Below are positions 7,336 through 15,709 of a stretch of DNA of 64,000 nt, in pieces. The DNA is from Flammeovirga agarivorans (GTDB lineage Bacteria > Bacteroidota > Bacteroidia > Cytophagales > Flammeovirgaceae). The notes under the pieces were generated by a model. It was not told where the DNA came from. It saw only the letters and a program-made list of their open reading frames with translations, and made no database searches. How positions within the stretch are numbered: the stretch's first letter is position 1; each line of letters begins with the position of its first letter. The position numbers and the translations under genes are program-made. The stretch covers positions 1 through 64,000 of the forward strand of contig NZ_JABAIL010000002.1 of NCBI RefSeq assembly GCF_012641475.1, written 5' to 3'.

Positions 7336-8664
7336 ATGGAGAATAGAGAATTATTATCAATAAAACAAAGATTTGGTATTATAGGAAACGCACCTAGTTT
7401 AAATCATGCGATTCAAGTAGCAGCTCAAGTAGCAGCCACTGATTTGACTGTAATGATTACAGGTGAAAGTGGTTCCGGTAAAGAATCTTTTTCAAAAATA
7501 ATACATCAATTAAGTGCCCGAAAACATGGTAAATTCATCGCTATTAACTGTGGTGCAATTCCTGAGGGAACAATAGACTCTGAGCTTTTTGGTCATGAAA
7601 AAGGCTCATTTACAGGTGCAAATGAAACTAGAAAAGGATATTTTGAGGTAACAGATGGCGGAACAATTTTCCTAGATGAGATTGGTGAGATGCCTGTGGA
7701 AACTCAAGCTAGACTTTTAAGGGTTCTCGAAAATAAAGAATTTATTAGAGTTGGATCTTCTAAAGTATTAAAAACGGATGTAAGGGTCGTTGCTGCGACC
7801 AATGTAAATCTTCTTAAAAACGTCCAAAAAGGAAAATTTAGAGAAGACCTCTACTACCGTTTAAATACTGTACCTATACAAGTTCCTCCTTTAAGAGAAA
7901 GAGGTAATGACATTGAACTTTTATTCAGAAAATTTGCTACAGATTTTGCTGAACAATACCACGTTCAACCTTTATCGCTTACTCCAGAAGCAAAACACGT
8001 ACTTATCAATTTCCCTTTCCCCGGAAATATTCGACAGCTCAAGAATTTGGCAGAACAAATGTCTGCACTTGAGTTAAACCGTCTTGTTACTCTAGAGACG
8101 ATGCAGAAATATCTCCCTCATGCTACTAGTAATAAACTTAGAGTTTTAGAGAATGAAGATCAGGGATTAAATGAAAGAGATATTTTATACAAGGTTTTAT
8201 TCGACATGCGACAGGACATGAATGATTTGAAAAAAATTGTTCTTCAGTTAGCACAAGGTAAAACTAATGCGAATACGGTCATTCAAGAAAATCCTAAATT
8301 ATTTAGTAGTGTAATTGATGAACACAAAACATCATCAACTACAGTACCTATGTCAGGTGAAACAGGTTTAACGGTAAGACCTAATACCACCTCTGTGAAA
8401 TATACCCCTCCAACTCCTCCTACACAAGAACAACCAATTATTATAACAAATGATGATGAGTATTCTGAAAATACTTACGACATCGATAATATGGTTGAGG
8501 TAAAAGAAGAAGAGGAATCACTTTCAATTGAGAAGAAAGAGAAAGAATTGATCATTAAAGCACTTCAGAAGAACAACAACAAAAGAAAGTACGCTGCACA
8601 AGATCTTGGGATTTCAGAGAGGACACTTTATAGAAAAATCAAACAATACGAACTTGATGAATAA
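7336..8664 (+). CDS. Sigma-54-dependent transcriptional activator without receiver domain
   Basis: This 442-residue bacterial enhancer-binding protein starts at ATG 7336 (a TTG directly precedes it). The AAA+ domain begins almost at once: Walker A GESGSGK (43-49), the sigma-54 contact loop GSFTGA (90-95, the common Ser variant of GAFTGA), Walker B IFLDE (112-116) and the RERGNDIE sensor region. A low-complexity linker (about 280-385, rich in Thr/Pro/Glu) leads to a C-terminal Fis-type helix-turn-helix (about 400-440). There is no receiver, PAS or GAF domain, so it is not controlled by phosphorelay in an obvious way. lptE overlaps its 3' end by 8 bases. The pairing of this activator with lptE and secG is a conserved arrangement in Bacteroidota. 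Confidence 0.93.
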   Translation: MENRELLSIKQRFGIIGNAPSLNHAIQVAAQVAATDLTVMITGESGSGKESFSKIIHQLSARKHGKFIAINCGAIPEGTIDSELFGHEKGSFTGANETRKGYFEVTDGGTIFLDEIGEMPVETQARLLRVLENKEFIRVGSSKVLKTDVRVVAATNVNLLKNVQKGKFREDLYYRLNTVPIQVPPLRERGNDIELLFRKFATDFAEQYHVQPLSLTPEAKHVLINFPFPGNIRQLKNLAEQMSALELNRLVTLETMQKYLPHATSNKLRVLENEDQGLNERDILYKVLFDMRQDMNDLKKIVLQLAQGKTNANTVIQENPKLFSSVIDEHKTSSTTVPMSGETGLTVRPNTTSVKYTPPTPPTQEQPIIITNDDEYSENTYDIDNMVEVKEEEESLSIEKKEKELIIKALQKNNNKRKYAAQDLGISERTLYRKIKQYELDE

Positions 8665-9184
8665 CATAAAATTCAGTTATAAATATTTAATCATCTGTTT
8701 TTTAGCAATATCCGCTTGTACAGGTGTGAAATTCACATTCTCAGGTGTCAATATAGACCCTAGGATCAAAACTTTTTCTATTGAGCCCTACACAAATGAG
8801 GCTTCTGATGGCCCTGCAACCATGGCCTTTCAGTTTACTGATGACTTAACGCAGTATATTCTAAGAAACACAAGTTTATTACCTGCCCCTCAAGGTCAAA
8901 AAGGCGACATTGAATTTAGTGGAGCCATAACAGGTTATAGAGTCACCCCTGTATCTCCTGGTGGTGGCGAGAGTCAGCAAACGCAACAACAACGTTTAAC
9001 GATCACTGTAAAAACCAATTTTATCAACAACTATGATGATGAAAAAAGTTTTGACCAAGGATTCTCATTTTTCTATGACTTCCCAGGTAACCAAACCGTT
9101 CAACAGGTCGAAACAGAGGCAATTGACGTGATTTTCGAGCAAATTATCTACGATACTTTCCAAAAAGCACTAGCAGATTGGTAA
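8657..9184 (+). CDS. lptE: LPS-assembly lipoprotein LptE
   Basis: I place the start at ATG 8657, giving 175 residues with a lipoprotein signal: hydrophobic YLIICFLAISAC with the lipobox Cys at residue 21. An earlier in-frame start would add non-signal residues before it. The mature part has the Bacteroidota LptE pattern (GVKFTFSGVNIDP, IKTFSIEPYTNEA, FTDDLTQYI, GAITGYRVTPVSPGG). In the Lpt machine, LptE sits as a plug inside the LptD barrel and helps deliver LPS to the outer surface. The gene overlaps the sigma-54 activator by 8 bases, suggesting translational coupling. LptD itself is not in the window. Confidence 0.9.
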   Translation: MNNIKFSYKYLIICFLAISACTGVKFTFSGVNIDPRIKTFSIEPYTNEASDGPATMAFQFTDDLTQYILRNTSLLPAPQGQKGDIEFSGAITGYRVTPVSPGGGESQQTQQQRLTITVKTNFINNYDDEKSFDQGFSFFYDFPGNQTVQQVETEAIDVIFEQIIYDTFQKALADW

Positions 9185-9193
9185 AGATTAATG

Positions 9194-9231
9194 TATATTT
9201 GGATATGGATGGTTATACTGTCCATATCCAA
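9194..9231 (+). promoter_or_regulatory. -7-like box overlapping an 11-bp hairpin between lptE and the acidic-protein gene
   Basis: TATATTTG (9194-9201) matches the -7 consensus, but no well-spaced -33 TTTG is visible. It runs into the inverted repeat TTGGATATGGA (9199-9209) / TCCATATCCAA (9221-9231), which has an 11-base loop and no T-tract. It could be an internal promoter, an mRNA-processing hairpin or a partial terminator. Confidence 0.4.
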
Positions 9232-9273
9232 TTATAATGAATCCCCCATCACACTACTTTTTTAATACTTACT

Positions 9274-10686
9274 GTGGATCTAACTTTGATTGAAAAATGG
9301 CTTAAGAACCCACAATCGGTTTCTTATAGAGATATTGATGATATTAAAGCAGCTATCGAAAATTATCCTTATTTCGCTGCCCTTCATGTGCTTTTAGCTA
9401 AAGCTGAAGAAGGTAAAGCCGAATATGTGAAGAGTGCTGCTGCTTATGTTACCCACCGACCTTCTCTTCAAGCTTATTTAAATACAACATTTGACAGTGA
9501 TATCAATCTTCCCGATACTTCCGGAATTGAGATTGAAAGTGATGAACACGAAACACTGGATAAACTATCAGATGATAACAATGATTACTTATCTATAAGT
9601 GATGAGAATGAAGAAGTAGATGATATTTTAGAGCATATCACTAACGAAAGTGAAGCTTCAACAAATCATGTCATTGAAGAAGAAGTTCCTGATGAGGATA
9701 ATGATTCTATAGTTGATTCAGCAGAAGATGAAAGTAATTTCATTTCTGACACACAAGAAGTTGATGAAGCTACTTTAGAAGATCAAATATTAAATGATCT
9801 AGAACATGCTGAAGATTTACAATCAACTGAAGAGGTAGAACAAAAAGTTGATACAAGTATTGCAGATGAAATTTTAGCAGAATTAGCTAAACTTTCAGCT
9901 CAACAAGAACAACCTGAAGGGTCAGAACCCACTTCTTTTATGAATGAAGAAGATAAAAATGACGAGGAAGAAATCATTTCTAACCACACCATTGAATCTG
10001 AAACTGCCTCTGATTTCCAAGAAGAGCAAACAGAAGATGAGTATTCAGCAGTAAATGATGCACCATTGGCTTCTCTAGAAGATGAGTCTAATAATATCAT
10101 GAGCTCTGAAGAAATGATGGATCGTTTCCAAGGGTTTTTAAATACTAAGAAACAATCTGAAGAAGAGATCATAAAAGATTTATCTGAAGATGAAAATATC
10201 GATTCAGATACTCTATCTATTACATCTAAAGAGGAAAATAAAGTAGAAGAGACTTCGGATGGGTTTACTGAGTACTCCTTCCCTAGTTATGACACTTCTA
10301 GCTTTGATGAAACGATTAAAGATGAGGATTACCTCCATAGTGTTGATAATATGAATGACGAAAACATCATTGATTTCAACAACTTTGACCCTGTTCAGGT
10401 TGACAAGAAAGGGCATCAAAAAAATATTATTGATAATTTTATTGAAGTTCATCCTAGCATTTCTCAGAATGAATTAGATCTAGAGGAGCAAAATCTTGAA
10501 CAAATCGACCTATCCGATCAGGCATTACAAGGTTATAGTATTCCACAAACTGAGAGTTTCGCCAAATTGTTAGAAAAACAAGGAAAAAAAGACGAAGCAA
10601 TCTCAATTTATCAACATCTTATCTTGAAAAATCCAAATAAAGCTAGTTTCTTTGCAGAACGGATTGAATTCTTGAAAAAGGATTAA
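9274..10686 (+). CDS. Large acidic protein with N- and C-terminal helical caps, unknown function
   Basis: This 470-residue protein starts with GTG at 9274. The first 75 residues form a conserved cap (WLKNPQSVSYRDID, then IENYPYFAALHVLLAKA). The middle, about residues 85-400, is extremely rich in Asp, Glu, Ser and Asn, with repeated DE-rich blocks, and is almost certainly disordered. The last 45 residues form a TPR-like helix pair (SFAKLLEKQGKKDEAISIYQ, then HLILKNPNKASFFAERIEFL). No signal peptide or membrane segment is present. Homologues with conserved ends and a variable acidic middle occur between lptE and secG in other Bacteroidota. That context suggests a role near the envelope-export genes, but no function is known to me. 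Confidence 0.8.
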   Translation: MDLTLIEKWLKNPQSVSYRDIDDIKAAIENYPYFAALHVLLAKAEEGKAEYVKSAAAYVTHRPSLQAYLNTTFDSDINLPDTSGIEIESDEHETLDKLSDDNNDYLSISDENEEVDDILEHITNESEASTNHVIEEEVPDEDNDSIVDSAEDESNFISDTQEVDEATLEDQILNDLEHAEDLQSTEEVEQKVDTSIADEILAELAKLSAQQEQPEGSEPTSFMNEEDKNDEEEIISNHTIESETASDFQEEQTEDEYSAVNDAPLASLEDESNNIMSSEEMMDRFQGFLNTKKQSEEEIIKDLSEDENIDSDTLSITSKEENKVEETSDGFTEYSFPSYDTSSFDETIKDEDYLHSVDNMNDENIIDFNNFDPVQVDKKGHQKNIIDNFIEVHPSISQNELDLEEQNLEQIDLSDQALQGYSIPQTESFAKLLEKQGKKDEAISIYQHLILKNPNKASFFAERIEFLKKD

Positions 10687-10711
10687 CATAAAGCATTAAC
10701 ATTACAATACA

Positions 10712-11053
10712 ATGATGTACTTTTTTATAATCCTAATCCTTATCATCGCAGTGCTTCTTACTTTATTAGTATTAGCACAAGATTCTAAGGGTGGTGGATT
10801 TACAGGTGATATGGGCGCTGCTAGTAGCTCAATGATGGGTGCGAGAAGAGCATCAACTTGGATTGAAAACGCAACTTGGGTGTTGGCTATTTCATTATTT
10901 GTATTGTCAATTGGTGTAAACATTTTTATTCCAAAAGACAACTCTGCAAATATCCAGACATCAAACAGTATCGAGAACGCAGCTGATATGCCTGTTCCAA
11001 CTACTCTTCCTGAAACTCCTGAGGAAGCACCAGCAGAAACTCCTGCTGAATAA
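10712..11053 (+). CDS. secG: Preprotein translocase subunit SecG
   Basis: This 113-residue protein has the SecG layout. A first membrane helix (about 3-20) is followed by the conserved cytoplasmic loop with LAQDSKGGGFTGDMG and GARRAST, a second helix (about 48-68), and a Pro/Glu/Ala-rich tail. SecG is the accessory subunit of the SecYEG channel that helps SecA-driven export through the inner membrane. It closes the operon that begins with the sigma-54 activator. A terminator shared with the convergent gene follows. Two adjacent ATG codons (10712 and 10715) are both possible starts. Confidence 0.93.
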   Translation: MMYFFIILILIIAVLLTLLVLAQDSKGGGFTGDMGAASSSMMGARRASTWIENATWVLAISLFVLSIGVNIFIPKDNSANIQTSNSIENAADMPVPTTLPETPEEAPAETPAE

Positions 11054-11073
11054 TATATCAGAAAAGATATTCT

Positions 11074-11117
11074 AAAAAAGCCATTACAAACAGTATGTTT
11101 TGTAATGGCTTTTTTTT
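11074..11117. terminator. Bidirectional terminator between secG and the convergent barrel gene
   Basis: A 15-bp stem, AAAAGCCATTACAAA (11076-11090) with TTTGTAATGGCTTTT (11098-11112), has a 7-base loop. It has a T-run on the plus side and an A-run on the other side, so it can work in both directions. It touches the stop codon of the minus-strand gene. Confidence 0.85.
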
Positions 11118-11985
11118 ATTTCTTACCTCCATAAAACTGCATATTAATGGAACTGAAGATTTGAAAACTACTTTGGCCCACTCCTTGAGAATATACAGCG
11201 TATTGTGGCTCTATAAACAAGTTAAAAACTGTAGACCCTAATTTCAGTACTTTACCATAACCTATTCCGATTGGAAAATTATATTTACTATTGGTGAAAT
11301 CCATGGTCCAAATGGGTGCACCTCTTAGATAATTCCCTTTACCTAATTGAAAGAAATAAAAAGGTTGTATTGCAGCCAAATTTTCATCTGCATCCAATGC
11401 GTTTCCTTGATTATCGGTAAGTTTAGAATCTTCTCCTACACCTACTGTCCATGTCACTAATCCTCCCCATTGAAACATTTTTGATTTGGCAATGAAGAGT
11501 ACCAAAGCTCCACCAACTTGCCAGTTATTTGCACCCAGACTTACATCATAATTATTGACCAAACTCCCTCCAGGACCACTAACAGTAGAAACTGCTGTTG
11601 AGGTAGGTGCAAAAACCATCGGTCCTACACCAAACTGAACAGGAGAAGACGAGGAAGTTGCTAAATAGGTGGCAAATAAGTTGAAATCACCTAACCCTGT
11701 TACTGAAGAGTTATCTGATGGGCGGTTTACTGTCAATGTTGGCAACGTTGCTCTGAAAAGGATTTTACCTACAGGCTGAGCATACCTAAAAGAAGTAACC
11801 ATATTCATCCCGTCTACTCCAGTTAAACCGGTTTGATAGTTAAACTGAATATTAAATGCCTTTAGGTCGGCTAATGGGTTGTTTGCATTGGCAGATGCAT
11901 CTGCTGCTCCTGACTTTTCATCTTGAGCAAGTAAAGAAAAAGATAAAAAAACACTAAACAGTACTATGAATTTTAAGCTTCTCAT
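11116..11985 (-). CDS. Outer-membrane beta-barrel protein, 'MetA-pathway of phenol degradation'-like
   Basis: This 289-residue protein has a signal peptide (residues 1-20, ending SLLAQ). The body is made of short alternating beta segments rich in Gly, Asn and aromatic residues (for example TGLGDFNLFATYLAT, WQVGGALVLFIAKSK, FPIGIGYGKVLKLG) and ends with an aromatic beta strand (INMQFYGGKK). It resembles the putative transporter-type barrels of the Phenol_MetA_deg family, which have no proven substrate. The gene is monocistronic, lying between two terminator hairpins. The barrel call is fairly safe, the family moderately so, and the substrate is unknown. Confidence 0.68.
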   Translation of the reverse strand: MRSLKFIVLFSVFLSFSLLAQDEKSGAADASANANNPLADLKAFNIQFNYQTGLTGVDGMNMVTSFRYAQPVGKILFRATLPTLTVNRPSDNSSVTGLGDFNLFATYLATSSSSPVQFGVGPMVFAPTSTAVSTVSGPGGSLVNNYDVSLGANNWQVGGALVLFIAKSKMFQWGGLVTWTVGVGEDSKLTDNQGNALDADENLAAIQPFYFFQLGKGNYLRGAPIWTMDFTNSKYNFPIGIGYGKVLKLGSTVFNLFIEPQYAVYSQGVGQSSFQIFSSINMQFYGGKK

Positions 11986-12092
11986 TTTCAGTAGTAATTG
12001 GTTATAGTTTTAAAATAACCTATATCAATCGCTACATAACTAAATCAGTTTACCACTCTGAAAAAATTAATATCATTCCTTTGTTTGAGAAT

Positions 12093-12131
12093 AAAAAAAG
12101 GCTGCTAGAATGTAACTTCTAGCAGCCTTTT
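12093..12131. terminator. Terminator after lpd (usable in both directions)
   Basis: A 15-bp stem, AAAAGGCTGCTAGAA (12096-12110) with TTCTAGCAGCCTTTT (12117-12131), has a 6-base loop. On the minus strand it is followed by a run of T, which ends the lpd transcript. Confidence 0.85.
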
Positions 12132-12151
12132 CATTTATTTCAATATGTTGA

Positions 12152-13546
12152 TTACATATTCAATGCTCTATCTCCTGTTGCAGCAAGACAAGCTTCTTTA
12201 ATTGCTTCAGAATAAGTAGGGTGAGCATGTGACATTCTAGAAATATCTTCTGCTGACGCTCTATACTCCATTGCAACAACTCCTTCAGAAATCATATCTG
12301 CAGCTCTAGGGCCAATGATGTGCATTCCTAAGATCTCATCAGTTTCTTTGTCTGATAAAACTTTAACTAATCCATCAATATCCATAGAAGCTCTTGCTCT
12401 ACCTGATGCTCTGAATGGGAATGAACCAGACTTGTAAGCTCTTTTCGATTCTTTCAACTCTTGCTCAGTATATCCTACAGACGCCACTTCTGGCCAAGTA
12501 TAAACAACACCAGGAATCAATTTATAATTGATATGAGGCTTTTGACCGTTGATATGCTCTGCAACAAACACACCTTCTTCCTCAGCTTTATGCGCCAACA
12601 TAGCACCTTTTACTACATCACCAATAGCATAAATACCATCTACAGAAGTTTGTAAATGTTCATCTACCTCTACTCTACCTCTATCGTCTAATTTTACACC
12701 GATAGCTTCACAGTTCAATTTATCAGTGTAAGGACGACGACCAATAGAAACTAAGCAGTAATCACCTTTGATCTCTACTTCTTTTCCTTTTTTGTCAGTT
12801 GCTTTAACAACAACCTCTTCACCTTCTACTTTAACTGAATCAACTTTAGTTTTTAGGTTAAATTTAAATCCTTCCTTCTTAAGAACTCTTTGGATTTCTT
12901 TACCCATTGAAACATCCATTGTAGGAATTAAAGCGTCTGCATATTCTACTACAGTTACTTCTGCTCCTAATCTTGCATATACAGAACCTAACTCAAGTCC
13001 AATTACACCACCACCAATTACGATAAGGTGCTTAGGAATTTCTTTTAATTCTAATGCTTCAGTTGAAGTGATGACTCTTTTCTTATCAAATTCAATAAAC
13101 GGCAACATTACTGGTTTTGAACCAGTTGCAATAATTGTCTTTTGAGAATTGATAATCTTAGACTCTTCGCCTTCAATCTTGATTGTATTTTTATCTACAA
13201 ACGACCCAAAGCCGTGGTAAACATCAATTTTATTTTTCTTCATCAAGAAAGCGATACCGTCAGTAGTTTGTTTAACTACTTCACCCTTTCTTGAAATCAT
13301 TTTACCAAAGTTAATTTTTGGAGCTTCTGCTTCTAAACCATGCTCAGCAAAACGGTGTACTGCTTGATGGTATAACTCTGATGAATCCAATAGTGCTTTT
13401 GAAGGAATACATCCAACATTTAAACATGTACCACCAAGAGTATTATATTTTTCGATTAAGGCTACTTTCATGCCTAATTGTGCTGCGCGGATAGCTGCAA
13501 TATATCCACCAGGACCTGAACCTATAACTGTTAAGTCGTATGTCAT
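12152..13546 (-). CDS. lpd: Dihydrolipoyl dehydrogenase (E3)
   Basis: The 464-residue E3 flavoenzyme reoxidises dihydrolipoamide of the 2-oxoglutarate (and probably other) dehydrogenase complexes and passes electrons to NAD+. Visible features are the FAD motif GSGPGG (9-14), the redox disulfide C41-LNVG-C46, the NAD-binding motif IGGGVIGLELG, the second FAD motif YAIGDVV, and the C-terminal His-Glu pair in HAHPTYSEA. I chose ATG 13546 because the longer frame (from 13585) adds 13 residues before the canonical MTYDLTVIGSGPGG start. It lies downstream of sucB, separated by a hairpin that may reduce read-through. Confidence 0.96.
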   Translation of the reverse strand: MTYDLTVIGSGPGGYIAAIRAAQLGMKVALIEKYNTLGGTCLNVGCIPSKALLDSSELYHQAVHRFAEHGLEAEAPKINFGKMISRKGEVVKQTTDGIAFLMKKNKIDVYHGFGSFVDKNTIKIEGEESKIINSQKTIIATGSKPVMLPFIEFDKKRVITSTEALELKEIPKHLIVIGGGVIGLELGSVYARLGAEVTVVEYADALIPTMDVSMGKEIQRVLKKEGFKFNLKTKVDSVKVEGEEVVVKATDKKGKEVEIKGDYCLVSIGRRPYTDKLNCEAIGVKLDDRGRVEVDEHLQTSVDGIYAIGDVVKGAMLAHKAEEEGVFVAEHINGQKPHINYKLIPGVVYTWPEVASVGYTEQELKESKRAYKSGSFPFRASGRARASMDIDGLVKVLSDKETDEILGMHIIGPRAADMISEGVVAMEYRASAEDISRMSHAHPTYSEAIKEACLAATGDRALNM

Positions 13547-13631
13547 AACTGTTCCTTTACAAGGTTTTTTAAGTATCAGAATCAAGACAGTAAGCTGACA
13601 AGATTCTTTGTTTGTGTAGTGTAATTAAAAT

Positions 13632-13657
13632 GGCTCATGCAAAGATCTGCATGAGCC
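13632..13657 (-). terminator. Hairpin between sucB and lpd
   Basis: A perfect 10-bp inverted repeat, GGCTCATGCA / TGCATGAGCC, has a 6-base loop. The minus strand continues ATTTTAATT, a weak T-tract. It probably acts as a partial terminator or an RNA-stability element, setting a different level for lpd than for sucA-sucB. Confidence 0.55.
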
Positions 13658-13676
13658 TAAGCATATGTTTATTCAA

Positions 13677-15212
13677 TTAAACATCCAATAGTAATCTAAT
13701 TGGATCTTCAAGAAGTTCTTTCACTCGTTTTAAGAAGCTTACAGACTCTCTACCATCAATGATTCTATGGTCATATGACAATGCCACATACATGATAGGG
13801 CGAATTTGTACTTCTCCATTAATAGCTACTGGTCTCTCCACAATATTGTGCATACCTAAAATCGCTGATTGAGGTGCATTAATAATTGGAGTTGACAACA
13901 TAGAACCAAATACACCACCATTTGTAATAGTAAATGTACCGCCTTCCATTTCTGGAATAGTTAATTTGTTATCACGAGCTTTCAAAGCAAGACGTCTTAC
14001 TTCTTTTTCAATACCAGCTAAACTTAATGATTCAGCATTTCTGATTACTGGAACCACTAGACCTTTTGGTGCAGAAACTGCGATTGAAACATCTGCATAA
14101 TCATTGTAAACGATTTCGTTACCATCGATGTATGCATTTACTGCAGGCCACTCTTGTAAGGCAACAGTTACCGCTTTAGTAAAGAAAGACATAAAGCCAA
14201 GACCGATCTCGTGCTTGTCTTTGAACATCTCTTTATATTTCTTACGCAAGTCCATTACAGGCTTCATGTCAACTTCATTGAATGTAGTCAACATTGCTGT
14301 TTCATTCTTAACAGAAACTAAACGACGAGATACTGTACGACGTAACGCCGTCATTTTCTCTCTACGTTGTACTCTATCTTCAGGATTAGCTGCAACTGGT
14401 GCTGCCGCTGCCTCAGATTTCTTAGCTTCTTTCTTAGGAGCTGCTGTTTTTTGAGCTTTCTCTGCATCTTCTTTAGTGATACGACCATCAACACCAGTAC
14501 CTTTTACTGTTGCAGGGTCGATACCTTTCTCAGCTAAGATTTTTGCTGCAGCAGGAGAAGCATGTCCCGTTGCATATGTTGAGTTCGAAGAAGTTGGAGC
14601 AGACGCACTAGCTTCAGCTGCAGGTGCCGCATCAGAAGTTGCTGCAGGAGCATCACCTTCCATTACTTCAATTTTACAGATAGGAGCACCAATTTCTAAA
14701 GTATCTCCTTCTTGAGCAATTACACGAAGAATTCCTTGTGCTTCAGCAGTCAATTCGAATGTAGCTTTGTCAGATTCGATTTCACATAATAAATCATCTA
14801 ACTCTACAAAATCACCATCTTCTTTTGTCCAAGTTGCAATTGTCACTTCAGAAATAGATTCACCTACTGTAGGTACTACCATATCTAAAACTTCGCCAGT
14901 TGCCTTAGGACCTTCAGACGCAGCTGCTGCTGGAGCTGATTCAGATGTAGCTGCTGCTTTTGGAGCACCTTCACCTTCTTCAATTGTACATAATAAAGCA
15001 CCAATTTCTAAAACAGCATCTTCTTGTGCATCTGGAGAAATTGTAATAACTCCGTCTGCTTCTGCTACTAGTTCGAAAGTTGCTTTATCTGATTCTAATT
15101 CACAAAGAACATCATCAAGTTCAACAGTATCGCCATCTTCCACTAACCATTTTGCAACAGTTACTTCTGTGATTGACTCACCGACAGCTGGAACAGTCAT
15201 TTGTAAGCTCAT
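13677..15212 (-). CDS. sucB: 2-oxoglutarate dehydrogenase E2 (dihydrolipoyl succinyltransferase) with two lipoyl domains
   Basis: This 511-residue E2 transfers the succinyl group to CoA. From the N-terminus it has two lipoyl domains in tandem (about 3-78 and 109-183), each with the modified lysine in ESDKATFEL (Lys43 and Lys149). An Ala/Pro/Ser-rich linker, an E3/E1-binding domain (about 217-252, [15 protein letters not shown]) and the catalytic domain (about 285-511) with HRIIDG near the end (His482, Asp486) follow. Most E2o proteins have one lipoyl domain and about 400 residues, so this one carries a duplicated swinging arm. Assignment to the oxoglutarate complex rests on the E1o gene (sucA) in the same cluster. 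It lies between the GNAT gene and lpd. Confidence 0.94.
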   Translation of the reverse strand: MSLQMTVPAVGESITEVTVAKWLVEDGDTVELDDVLCELESDKATFELVAEADGVITISPDAQEDAVLEIGALLCTIEEGEGAPKAAATSESAPAAAASEGPKATGEVLDMVVPTVGESISEVTIATWTKEDGDFVELDDLLCEIESDKATFELTAEAQGILRVIAQEGDTLEIGAPICKIEVMEGDAPAATSDAAPAAEASASAPTSSNSTYATGHASPAAAKILAEKGIDPATVKGTGVDGRITKEDAEKAQKTAAPKKEAKKSEAAAAPVAANPEDRVQRREKMTALRRTVSRRLVSVKNETAMLTTFNEVDMKPVMDLRKKYKEMFKDKHEIGLGFMSFFTKAVTVALQEWPAVNAYIDGNEIVYNDYADVSIAVSAPKGLVVPVIRNAESLSLAGIEKEVRRLALKARDNKLTIPEMEGGTFTITNGGVFGSMLSTPIINAPQSAILGMHNIVERPVAINGEVQIRPIMYVALSYDHRIIDGRESVSFLKRVKELLEDPIRLLLDV

Positions 15213-15228
15213 AGTTTTTTATTTTTAG

Positions 15229-15255
15229 GTGACGGCACCTTCTCGGCACCGTCAC
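15229..15255 (-). other. Short inverted repeat in the gap between the GNAT gene and sucB
   Basis: GTGACGG (15229-15235) pairs with CCGTCAC (15249-15255) across a 13-base loop that contains part of a direct repeat (CGGCACC twice). There is no T-tract in either direction, so it is an intercistronic RNA hairpin rather than a classical terminator. It lies 17 bases before the sucB start codon, where it could influence sucB translation. Confidence 0.45.
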
Positions 15256-15262
15256 AATAGTT

Positions 15263-15697
15263 CTAGACTAATTTCTTTTTAAATTTATAGTGAGGAATAC
15301 CTACCTCCTCGAAAAGCTCTCCTTCTTTATCGTATTCAAGCTTAACGTAGAATTTTTCAGCTACTTCTCTTGCATGGAGTGTGATTAATTCAAACCCGTT
15401 GTCCAATGCAAAAACTTCACTGAATTGAACCATCAAAGAACCTAACTTCCTCCCTCTCTGATCCTCTCTAACAGCTACCTGGCGCATTTTTACTTCTTGA
15501 GGTGTTATTGGTTTTAATACAAGGCAAGCAACCACCTCATCAGAATCATTCATCGCTACTAAATGGTAACTATCGAATTCCTCTGATAATTCCTCTTCAG
15601 AAAATTGTAGGCCAAGAGGTTTACGCAAAACCTCATCACGTAATGCTACTGATAATTTGTGTTCAGGAGAATTAAAAGCTACTTCTTTGATAATCAT
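15263..15697 (-). CDS. GNAT-family N-acetyltransferase
   Basis: This 144-residue single-domain GNAT protein has the core beta4-alpha3 acetyl-CoA-binding segment MRQVAVREDQRGRKLGSLMV (Q/R-x-x-G-x-G/A type P-loop, here QRGRKLG), preceded by VACLVLKPI. The end, YVKLEYDKEGELFEEVGIPHYKF, is typical of the ElaA/YitI-like subgroup. It transfers an acetyl group from acetyl-CoA to an unknown amine. It lies inside the oxoglutarate dehydrogenase cluster, 12 bases after sucA and 50 bases before sucB, so it is very likely co-transcribed. This position makes acetylation of the complex, or of a related metabolite, a reasonable but unproven guess. Confidence 0.87.
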   Translation of the reverse strand: MIIKEVAFNSPEHKLSVALRDEVLRKPLGLQFSEEELSEEFDSYHLVAMNDSDEVVACLVLKPITPQEVKMRQVAVREDQRGRKLGSLMVQFSEVFALDNGFELITLHAREVAEKFYVKLEYDKEGELFEEVGIPHYKFKKKLV

Positions 15698-15709
15698 GAT
15701 TAATATATA

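Noticed and set aside
13586-15228. Ala/Ser/Thr-rich open frames on the plus strand over sucB
   Set aside because: They are antisense shadows of the Ala/Pro/Glu-rich linkers of sucB.
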